Made by a program: the position numbers and the translations under genes. A stretch of DNA of 64,000 bases from Acanthornis magna (Eukaryota; Chordata; Aves; Passeriformes; Acanthizidae). The DNA lies in NCBI GenBank assembly GCA_036785705.1, contig JAWUZG010000032.1:11798001-11862000 (forward strand). Reading direction: 5' to 3'. Every line of letters begins with the position of its first letter. The stretch's first letter is position 1. Under the pieces are notes generated by a model. It was not told the origin of the DNA, did no database searches, and worked only from the letters and a program-made list of their open reading frames with translations. Positions 23,901 to 35,900 of the stretch are shown here, in pieces.

Positions 23901-26900
23901 AAGATTTGCTTTCCTGCCATGAAATAAAAATAAATACAACAGCAGCAGAACAGCTTGTTGATTGAGCAGGGCAATAATACTTTGAAATACTTACACCTTG
24001 AAATACTTATACAAATTTTGCATTAATTAGTTCCTGTGGATAGTCAGCTCCAAATAGCTGTTCTGTGAGAAGCTGCTACAATTTGGTGGGGAGCAACTAT
24101 TAGCAGTTCTTTTTTCTCTGGTGCTAAGTACTTTGAGTTAAAACCGTCATTAATTTTTCTTTCCTTTCTCTTTGTTTTAACTAATTAGGTATTTGGTACT
24201 TGAAAAGCTGAAAAAAGAAGATGCTGATAGAATACATGTGTTCAGTTCATTTTTCTATAAACGCCTTAATCAAAGAGAAAGAAGAAATATTCATGAAACT
24301 TCAAATCTTTCGTAAGTCTGTTGATGAGTCAGTTTAACATAGAGCTAAATGCAGTGAAGACCCTAAGAACAGATGCTTAACAGAGAGAAATATCAACAGA
24401 ACTCTAGGAAACATCCAGACCTGTAGCAAACAGAGAATACGCCTTGAATATCTTAACAAGCTGTCAGGGTGAAAATATCTGGAAAATGCTCCCTCAAATA
24501 AAGTAAGACACCCTACATATTGTATGTTGGTTTCTTCTTGCAGAATACAGCAAAAGCGACATGGGCGAGTCAAGACGTGGACACGGCATGTTGACATTTT
24601 TGAGAAAGATTTCATTTTTGTTCCCCTTAATGAAGCGTAAGTGAGCATACCATTTTATCACATTTGATAAAGGCTTAAGCTTCATAATTCTAAAATCAAA
24701 ACTTACATTACAATGTGAATTGAAGTTAAAAATTAAAATAATAAATACCTTCTTCCAGGTGATAAAAATGAAATAGTTATGTAAGACCTTTAAATGTTGT
24801 AGTATAAGAACTATCAGACAGTATAAAGATTGAGCAAAAATTAACTTTTCTGAGTACTTTTCCTTGGTTTTACCTCAATCTCTAGCATTCTTTTTTCTAA
24901 GCTTTAACTTTGATAACTTTTGGATTTACCTTTTTTAGTCCTTTCTAATGAGATCTCTCTGGTATAGATGGCATCACCTTTAGTTACAATAAACTGATAT
25001 TGAAAGAAAACTTAATTGAAAATTGCCACTGCCTTGAGAACTTAGTTCTTTTTTTTAATATCATTTTGTCCTGATATTTGTTAAGGGTCAGGAAGCAGAC
25101 CCATTAGTATTCTAAGGGTTGCTAAGGACTTTTATGATCCTTGCTTTCCTTAAGATCAGAGCAAGTTGTCACAAACACATTTTTATATTTCACAGAAATA
25201 ATCTCAACAGTTTGGCCAAAATACTCACGAAAGTTGAAGTACTGCATTTTTAATGTATGCAATAAAATCATAAATAAGGGACAAGAAGTTTCTAACTGAT
25301 GTCTCATAGGCATACCTAGCTAATATTTCAAAAATTTAAAAATATATGTTTTTAATAAAATGTGATTTATCTAGGTACTGTGCCATTGTGCATGGGGGGA
25401 AAATTTCTAAATCTTCTTTTTTTCCTGCCTCCTCTCCAGCTGAATTCTGAGGCAAGCTGTAGAGAGGCAGTTACAGTATAACTGGCCATATTCATAGATC
25501 TGTCCTTTTTATAAAGTTGTATTTTCCTGAGAATGGTGTTCATAAGCACTAACTTTAGTTTTTGACATACCGTGACCTCTGGCATGATATCCAGATCTAG
25601 AGGATTTAAATGACTCAGGTGTAAGGCATTCCCCCTGTTCGCTGCAACCTTCATTCTTGCCATCCCGCTCCCATGAAACTTAAAGTACCAAAACTTTGAG
25701 GTGTCTGTCATTTAAATTTTAAGTTGCCTTTGCACTTGTTAAATAGTTCACTTCCACCATCCGCTCACGTGTCATTCACATATCCATGTGGGTTATGAAT
25801 AGGAGAAATGAGGTTATGTAGAGGAGATATGAGTATGACTTAGAAGCCGCCTGAATATGAAAATGAATAGTTCTGTGGTTTTATAAGAATTACTTTTGTT
25901 GCTAGTAACTTAGCACAGAGTAGTTTTCACTGTCTTGTTCATTTACTGATAAGGAGCTAAAGCAGTATCTGTCTCAGCAAGTAGAACACAACAGTTTGTG
26001 CTGAAGGCATAATGTTCACACTGTGTGTGAATTCAAGATTTTGGGTTAGAGTAGCTTGGTCTCATGGACTCGTCCAGCTGTGATTGGAACATGAAAAGTG
26101 CTAGTGTGCATCTGTCATCTGGATGTGATCCTCTTTGCACCTTTTGGAACTGGCCCTTCACTGTAAGCTGAAGCCTGTTAAGTCGATGATAGTAGGACAT
26201 TCATTTGCAACAGTGGTTTCCTGGTAGGTACAGTAAGAATATCGCAGAGCAGAAGAATAACCAAGTAGCCAGGAAAATGAGAAAGTGGTGGTTTGATGGG
26301 GAGTTGCTGGGTTTTGGTGTCTATTTCCAACAAGTTTTTCCAGAATATCTCGTAACTACTAGTTTAGGGAATATGGGCAGGTTGACTCTAGGGTGGAATC
26401 AACTTCAGAACAGTATGTCTGATTTAACCATGACTACATCAGTGTTCTTTGGCTGTACAGTCCTTCTTGTTCAAGTCTCCAGTGAAAACAGGTTATTCTC
26501 TTAAAAGTTACAAGCTGTTTTCTTTTTACATCCAGGTTAATTTGCTAGTCTGTTGACATAATTGGTACATAAAGTCTCTATTAATAGAGTACACTCAAAT
26601 TCCAGGGTTGGACAGTACTTAATACATTCATTTATTAGGTGCAGTGAATCATTCAAGACAAACCATACCTCACATACTGCTTTCAATGGCCACTTACTTT
26701 AACTGCCATTAAGTTTTGATGGAATTTAGGCTTCATAACCATCTAATCAGTTTTTTAGTATGTCAGTTAGACATGCATTTTTAGCTGCTGCTTTTTCTTT
26801 TGTTTCCTAAAACACATTTAGACATCATTTCACCTGTATAATACCTAGCTAGCTTCTGTTCAGTTATTTGCTGTAGGCAGTGATCCTTCAGAAAATTTCT

Positions 26901-29900
26901 AAATCAGACAACTGAAATCCACTTGCAATGCTCAGTCCCTGAATTTGCTGCTGCTCTAGTTCTGATTGAGTGGCAAGTCAGTGAAGCCAGAAGGGACAAG
27001 GAAATAGGAGAAAATTGTTGCAAAACGTGCTTTGTGTTGAGGGATATAACTGTTTTTGATTTGGAAAAGTTAAAATGTCAGTCCTGTGAAGGGTGAGGAA
27101 GACAACAGAGCTGTTGTGATGGCATTACAAGCACTCTTTTCTTCTCCTTCTTTAACTCATTGTTGACAAGATTTCTTTTAAAATCTAAAGTGTTAAATAC
27201 AATTGGAAGATCTCACAGGTGTAAGAATATGGGCAATTCAGCCATACCATTAGATCTCACTTGTGTTGTAGTGCTGAAAACATCAAACTTGTGTTGTAGT
27301 ACTAAAAAACATCAAACAGCCATAAAACATGAACTCTGTACTCTCTAATTAATGAATTAATGAATTAATGAAGAAAAATTTTAAGAATGAGTAAGTTTCA
27401 ATACAGAGAATGAAGAAAATGTATAAGGTGTGAGCAAATTGAAATAAATATTTAGACAGCACCTGTTTTCAACTAACTGCATCATATTAATTAATTTTTT
27501 GGTGATTATTTGCGTGGAGAAATTGTACTTTTACAGAAGGCTGTGAAGACTTGAGTAAAACCTGGTCAGAAAAGTGAACTGCTGGTGTCGCTTATCTTTG
27601 AATAATTATGAGGGCAATATTGTTTTGTGTATGTGCGCATGGGCATACATTGTTTTGTTTGGTTTTTACTAATTTCAGGTTTAACTGTGAGCGTTAATGC
27701 AATTACAAGTTTTTAATGAATTTTTTTCCTTTGCAGCGCCCACTGGTTTTTGGCTGTTATATGTTTTCCTGGTTTAGAAAAACCCAAATATGAACCAAAT
27801 CCCCATTATCATGAAAATGCTACAATGCCGTTGAAATCTTCCTCTTCAGATGGAGAGAGCAGCACACCATCTCCTTTGCCAAATGAATTAGATGCACAAA
27901 ACTCACCTTCCAAGTCCACAGCAAAGAAGACGTTTACCAAAAAGTATAGTACAGCTTTAATTGACCCGAACACTGAAACAGAGGACAATGAATCTTCATG
28001 TTGTAGAAGAAGTCCTTGTAGAGGAAAAAGTGCTTTCAAAAAACTGAATCAAGTAGACAGTGATGTGGAAGAACCTAACACTGTGGAATCAGCATGCCAT
28101 AAACTAGACCATAGAACTCTGGATGAAAATGGTATACAGGGTGAATTCACAGCTGCTAGCCAATCTATGGGTATGTAATTGTAAAACGATGCGCATTTTA
28201 ATATTTGGAGATTTCAGATCTGTTCCTACTTCTTCAATGGTGTAAAGTTCATACTTTGAAAGCTTAGTATGTGGCTGACCTTCAACTTACATTACAAGCT
28301 TATGTGTTTGCAATATAAGTAATTCATAGCCATTGTATTTGAAAAGTTTTTGTGGTTATTGATGTAACTTTCATGGCAAAGGGCTGGAGATAAAACACTG
28401 TTTTCCTAAATCAGAGTAATTTTTCAGTTTTGTGACCTTTTTCAAACAAAATCATTTTGTAGATACCATTTTGCATCCTCAAGATTACAATTGTTAAGGA
28501 AAGGATAGTAGTTGACCATGGATCCTTATAATGTATGTGCAGGGGAAAACTGACCTCAGATTAGGTGCGCAAGCTTAATATCGGTGTCTTTTATCATTTT
28601 AAGAAGGCTGTTGAGACGCTTCAATGCGTCCCAGAGAAGGGCAGCAAGGCTGGTGAAGGGCCTGGAACACAAGCCGTATGAAGAACAGCTGAGGGAGCTG
28701 GGGTTGTTTAGCCTGGAAAAAAGGAGGCGCAGGGGAGACCTTGTCACTCTTTGCAGTCACCTGAAAGGTGGTTGTAGTCAGGTGGGGTTTGGTCTCTTCT
28801 CCCAGGCAATCACTGACAGAACAAGAGGATGCAGTCTTAAGCTGCTCTAGGGGAAGTTCAGATTAGACATCAGGAAAAAATTCTTTACTGAAAGAGTGAT
28901 TGGGCACTGGAATCATCTGCCCAGGGAGGTGGTGGAGTCACCATCCATGGACATGTTAAAAAAATGTGGCACTCAGTACCATGTTTTAGTTGATGAGGAG
29001 GTGGTAGGTCATAGATTGGACTTGAAAAGACTTTCAAAGGTGTTTTGCAGCCTAGTTCATTCTGTGATTCTATGATTTGAGGTTTTGCTTCAACATTATT
29101 AATTTCTTTAATGTCCTGATAAGAAGGTATGTAAAACGAGTAAGAAAATAATTCTAAAGAAAAAAATTTTACTCTATGACCACTGTGTTACATTTAGAGA
29201 GGCTTTCTCAGTGCATCACTGGCTGTGGAGACCAAGTTCACCATTCTACAACAGTGTTTGTACCCAAGTGACCAAAGGAGTTGGCATACTTTTAAAGGCA
29301 GGTGAAGGAATGAGGAAAAGGTTGTTTTCTCTGTTCGCTGCAATGTTTGGATCTCCTTAAGGCATAGACTAGGGAATATCTGATTATGCAAAAGCTTTTA
29401 CTTTAGTCGCCAGTAGTATTCCTACTGACTTACTTTATACAGTAAGTAATTGTATACCTTATAGTACAAGTCCTGAAAATATTACCAGTGGTATGGTTTA
29501 GTCTCTATACTGCAGGGCATTACAAGTTCAATATCTTTGTGTGTATAAACACTACTAATTTGTGTTCTAAATTTATTAATTTGTGATAACGTTGTTGTTC
29601 CTAGAAGGTCTTGGAGGGATGCTGTGGATGTGCATGTAGATGTGTTCTTCTTTGAGTCGATTTTTCATTTTATGTGTAATTGTTACCGTTTATGATATTG
29701 CTACTGTATGATGTGGTCACATGTCTTGGATGCTGCTCCTGTTGCTTGTCTGTAATTAGTTGGAATGTGCTTTATGACAGATTTTTTTGCTAGGATTACA
29801 TTTATTTGGGGTTTTTTATGGCTGCATTGCATTGGTGGCTTATGGTCATTCTCTAACTTAAATGCTCAGACTTTCTTGCTCAACTATTGCAGATGATTCA

Positions 29901-32900
29901 CGCTTTCATTAAAGCAGATGTCCTCAGGGGGCACAGTCCTGGTTTAAGGGTGAGACTGACCCTAAGGGTATGTTTAGGCAGCTGAATTTAGATGCACTGT
30001 GTATTTAAACTTCCATTTCAACCAGATGGAAGATGGGCATTCTGTCCTGGGTTATCTGACCAGCCTTCAGCTGTTGCTCCAGAAGGGCATGGATCTTGAC
30101 TGTGCCAAATCCATACATAAGTCCCGGATATCTGAGGATGTCTCAAAAGACAGCAGGTGCCTCTGGTAGTGTAGTCAATTAAGCCAAGACACTTCCTCTT
30201 CTCATCCTAAAGCAGATATAATGTAGCTGTTGAGTTGAAAAGCTCTGTGCTCTGATTTTGATTTCCTAACATTGAGATGGTAGGTGCTAACTATACATGG
30301 GAGCCTAAACTGAGATGTCTTGATCTCAAACTAAATCCTGGTATTGAACTTGTAAATGAGTAGAAGTTCATACCTAAATAACTTTGAAGAAATCATCCAA
30401 TATATATATATTTTTATTGCTTATCTAATAATCTTTTTATTGCTCAGTTTTTGACCAAGATGTGATTTGTCTCAATACCAGTTTTTATTTTTTAGAAATC
30501 TGTCAGCAAAAAGTCACATTAGTATATTACCTACTTCTTATGCTAAAGTCTTTTCAAAGATACTAATTCCCAAGTTTGCCCCTGTGGAACTCCACTAGTG
30601 ACCTCTTTCCAAAGTGTTACCCCAACTTCTCTTTTGAAATATTCTCAAATGCAGATGTTCTGCTTTTTTTTTTTTTCACTAGCTAGTTCATTGCCCTATT
30701 TACTGTTCTTATAGAAATCCTAGTTTCCTTTAATAGGTAATATGTCCTCCAGTGACACCATAACCAATGCTTTTATTTTAGTCATTGATATATTACATAG
30801 CCCTTTTCTTGGAAGAGTTCAGATTTTGCTGGCACGAGTTACTAGTTTTTCCTTTATTTCCACAGTTTACTATTTTTTCCCTCAAAATCTGTTCTGAAAT
30901 CTTGTATGGTAGTAGTAAGACTAGTGAGCCTGTAGCTCCCTGTATCTGCTTCTTGTACAGGTATAGCTAGAACAGTCATAATTTTTTGTTTCTGCTGATG
31001 CTGTTTCCCCCTAAATATGTAACTAAGTATGTAGGGGTGGTTGGGAGTGAATTTACAGATAATCTTTTTATGTAACAAACTGTGAAATACAGTTCGTTCT
31101 GCCCTCCCTACCAGTGTGTTCCCAAGCTGCCTTTTACCAGCACAGGTCTTCAAATAACTGCACAGTGAACTTGATGGAGGAAATTATTCCAGTTAAAAAA
31201 TGACAAACTAGTGACTACCTTTTTCAGTCTGGTCCACTGTGTGTGGATGTATTTGGTGTTGTGAAAGGACTCAGCTAGGGATAGGGATAGATAGTTATTT
31301 TAGAGAGCATATCAGAATGTCCCTTTTGGTAGCAGTACCAATTCAGACTGTTCTAAAGGCTTCATGGAACTATGGGGCAATTTCATAGTGGGTTTTAGTC
31401 TAGGTCTTTGAAAATTTTTTTAGGCATTTCACACAATAAGAAATAGTTTCTGTTGTGCTACTTAGAAGAAGCTTTTCACTTTTGTTCATATGCATGAGTA
31501 AATTATTATGTGTTAACTGTATCACAGTTACTGTGAGCAATCCTGAGGAAATCTGAGGTATTTAAAATTAGTTTGGTCATAGTATTTGATGTTTAAATGT
31601 CCTACTGTCTGTGATTGATACAGATGGATTGCACAAAATCAGACTAAACTATAGTGAAGACTCAGCTGATGGCAGTAAACTAAATGAAGATGAGCTTATA
31701 GATTTTTCTGAAGACCAAGATAACCAGGTAAAGCATTTAGCCATTTTATTTAGGAAATGTGAACTATTGTGTTGTATTTTGAATGGACAGCTTAAAAGTG
31801 GTGTACACGTGAATGTGCATTGTCTAAAGCTACTTATCTTTACAAGCATCAGTCAAAAGCACTGGTTACCTACAAAAATCTGCAGGTTAGCTGACAGAGA
31901 GGATTATGCATTTGTTCATTTAACTGTTTAATAGGAAACTGTTGTACCGATCCTGCATTTAATTTTGTGATTCTTTTGCATAATGACAATATTACACAGT
32001 GATTTTAGTGGGAACAGTGAAAGTCTATATTTCTATCTTTTGTCTCCCCTGCTCCATGTTGATCTACTAAACCCAAGAACAAATTACACTTCTTTCAGCT
32101 GCATTGCCTGGACATAAGACCTATTTATAAGTATGTGCTACTCTGTTGTTTTGTTTTTTTGGTGCTTCTCCTAATCAAATTTACACAGCATGGATTTTTA
32201 ATCAAATAACATTCTTGTTCATACTGGAAAACATTCAGATTTTAAAGCTGTGGAAAGACTGAATATTAAAATGTCCCTTACTGGCTCAGTGCTGGGTATG
32301 AGGGCATTATTCCATAGCTCTATTGCTTCTACAATGTAAGTTCAATGCAAGCAAGCCAGAAGTTACACATTCGCTCTTTCTAATTGGCCTTCCTGTTCAT
32401 GTTCCACCTTTTCTGGACCTCTGAATCCAGAACAAACTATTATTTTTCAGTCTGCAGCTATCTGTAATGACTTCCATACATATCTATGTATATGTGTACA
32501 CACATATAAAAGCTCCAGTTGATGTTGAAACCTAACTGTGTTTTTCAGCTGGACTTAGCCCACCTCTCCTGTCATGCCACCTGTGCAAACATTGAGTTTT
32601 GCCTGATGGAACTGCCTCTTTTTTATCAGTTAGAGTTTCCAGAAGATGGAGAATAAGTAGTAGAGTATTTCCAATCTGAAATACATGGCATGAAGGCAGG
32701 GAAGCAAGCATGTGGCCAGCTACATTCTTTGAGAGAAGTAACAAATTCCAAGCTCCTTAGTTGCTGTGTAGCTTAGAACGTAACTCAGGCTGAAGCTGTC
32801 ACTGATCTTTTCTAGAATTCACAAAGCAAGTGTAGAAATGACCATGACAAGCTGAGTGGACCAACCTTTGCGTCTGTCAAAAAAGGAGTTGAGGCTGCAA

Positions 32901-35900
32901 CAAAAACAAGTGTAACAGGAGCTAGGCAATGGGTTTCTAATATGATAACACGTTCATGGCATAGCTTGAGGGTTTCAGTGCCAGGATCCTGTGTATTAAT
33001 GAAGTGCACACAATGCTCACAAAAACATTCACAAATGCTGCTGGTACAAGGGTTCCCATTTTTGGAAAGCACCTCTTTCCCCATAATGCAGTGGTCTGTG
33101 GTGGTAATATTGAACTCAATGGAAGGGTAAGAATCTATGGATCACTGGGATTCTTTTAGATACAACTTAGTGCTTTTGTTTATAAAACTTCCATATCCTT
33201 CATAGCAATCAATATTGAAATCAAAAGGCTAGAGGATATTTCCAGGCCTGTGGTATGACAGGTTTTGCAATCCATGATCCTGTGTATCACCGTGGTTTAA
33301 TTTTCCTTGCCCTGAGAATCAAGTTGGTGCATTTTGGAGCAAAAATAAGAGTTTTATTTCTGGGCTTGTTGCAGATCTTGTCTTGTTTCACCCAGAAGAT
33401 AACATATATGAAACTGCCAAGCAAGTTTCTAGTATTCACTGGCAAGGAAAAGTATTGATAATTTGGATTATAACCAAGTAATGGAAATTCACCTCTTGTA
33501 AGCCAGCAGTGTTTTGAAAATGTCAGTTGCATTGTTCTAGTTTCAGCAGTCCTTAAATAAATAGCAGCATTCAATCCATGTCATTCCAGCATGGATTTCA
33601 GAATCCATATGACTAAAAGTTGGTAAACTTAACAAACAGTGAATAATTTCAGATTAAAACTACAATTTCTTTGTTAAACTTAATTATTGGTCTTGAATGA
33701 AAATGGTAAGTGTAACAATTATTTCCTTTGAATCTGTTTGAAAAACCAATACTGGCTTTTAAACACCTGTAACCACATTGCTTCTGTAGGAAGACAGTAG
33801 TGATGATGGTGGCCTTGTAGATGATAACTGTAATTCAGAAATGGGACAATGGTACCTGAAGCCAACTATCTGCAAACAGTAAGTAGTCAAACAGTTAAAA
33901 TGGAAATTTCGTAGAAGTTCATGAAATATAAGACAGTAATTATGGGAAATTGTCATACATGAGTCTTCAAATACTTTAATTAGCATGCTGTTAGGGCTTG
34001 AGAGAGAATTTTATACTTTATATTATCATCTCTGGTGAGCAGAAAATTTATTGAATTAAACTACTAGTGAAGTAATAGCTTTCTGAGTTTCTGTTAAGCC
34101 TGTGTGCTGCATCGGGCAAATGAAGATTGTTTCTTCCAATAAGGTTGTTCTTTGGCATTTTGCACTTGGATTCCTACAAAAGTAAGGTGCAGAAGCATGT
34201 TCAAAAGTATCCTATATTAAAAAGCAGATTAATGTTTTTATATTAAATAATTAATAGTAAAGAAAACCTGTATTACTACTCAAATTAGTAAAGGAAAATG
34301 GGAGTAATTTTTAACTGCCCCCTTATCTAAATGTGTTGTAGCTGTCCCTCTTTATTGGCTCTCTCTATTCTTTTTTCTCTAATAAGAGCGTTCCACATTT
34401 TTTTAAACATTTTGGTCTGTTCTGGATTTGAAAACTTTTTTTTTAATATTTGAATTATTACTTCTTAATAAATATTGACTGCAGTTGTTTGCATTATGGT
34501 GTGACAGAGATGCATGATTCGAAATCCAGAAATACTGTTACTAGCATTGCTTTCTTGACAGTTTCCTTTGTATTTTTTTATAATTTATCTATATTTGTAT
34601 TTCCTTCTTTGTGAATACAAGGTTTACTAGAAAGGTGGACTTTCACAGTACATTCTTAGGAGGCAGAATAGAATTGCAGATTTATAGATGTTATGGAATA
34701 TATGACTTAATATGTTTTCAAGGAAAAGTCCATGAGTGTTGTGTGTTTTAAGAATATTTATGAGCTTCTGATTATAGTTTGGCTAAATTTGTCTGATTTT
34801 GTTGAGAGATTATCTGTACATAATACTTTCCAGCAGACAGTATTTTAATCCAAGTGAAAATTTCATAACATCTCTGACACTTAAGTATCAAAAGTCATTA
34901 AGGGCACTTAAATACTATTAGCATATGTTAAAATTGCTTCTATATGAAATAGGAAATTACCTCGAAAAGGCTGTCACTTCTTCTTCCTCCAAAGTACTAA
35001 ATTTTTAAAAGAGCATTTTAAAGAGCATTTAATACTTCTTTTTAAAAGCAGTACCTATATAAATAGTAACTTTTATCAGAAATTAAAACAAGTACGAGCA
35101 AACATTATTCAAGTGATTATATGCTTATGCCTAAATTATTGCGTACATGTAAATTAGTTTATAAATGCAAACACACCCATACATAAATGCACACAGATGT
35201 TTTGTCTGAATTTACTAGTTTGAAGTCTCTTCAAATGATACTTTTTCTGAATGTATATGTGCTGTTGTTAGAAAAAGCAGAGATTTGTGAAATGTAATTG
35301 CATTTATTTATCCCTCAAAATACATACTACATATAATGCTGACATTTTGAATTCTGGTATGAGTTAGCTTTGATGTGTAAATTCAACTTGCATGTAAGGT
35401 AGCTGATAAGATTGCTGTGCTTGTAGCTACTGAAAAGGTAGTGTTGCTATAGGTTGAGTGATATCAGCATCTATAGTGTGCAGGAGAGGACTAGAGCAGA
35501 CTTGGTTCTCTAGAAGATACTTGGTTATGGATACATTATTTTTTAAAGTTTTCCAAATAGAGTTGGTGGGTGTTTTGTGTAACCAGCTAGATTTCAGATT
35601 CAGGCTGGGATCACTTCTTGACCATGCTTTCCTAATGTCTTCTAGTGTGCTGTGGAGTGTCCCATCTGTCCTCGAGCTGCTACTCCAGCAGGATGTGTGT
35701 GGGCTCTGTGCCTTACTTTCTTTTGCCACTGTCCCAGATACTTTGTGTGCCTAAAAGAGTATTAGTACACCTAAAAGTGTTTTAGGCAACTAGTTTTTGC
35801 CTGTGACAAATTATCGGTCTGACAGTACTGTGTTTTCTAAGTGCATTCTTAATTGTATTTAGTATATGGTTAAAGATAACTTGCCATTTAGCTATCCCAA

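Larger units (their letters stand above)
24637..27736 (+). other. SENP6 intron, 3.1 kb
   Basis: AT-rich intron. It holds a 28-29 bp tandem duplication at 27,260-27,316 and a short 'aattaatg' run at 27,347-27,371. An antisense open frame at 25,367-25,711 has no recognisable domain. No dispersed repeat was recognised. Confidence 0.6.

Noticed and set aside
28584..28850. Open frame with [13 protein letters not shown] and [13 protein letters not shown]
   Set aside because: This is the end of the CR1 LINE reverse-transcriptase reading frame in a truncated copy, not a cellular gene.
32812..33130. Overlapping open frames on both strands, one with a [15 protein letters not shown] stretch that looked like a perilipin-type repeat
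   Set aside because: The resemblance covers only a few residues, and the frame continues into sequence with no similarity. Possibly an old pseudogene fragment, but not supportable.
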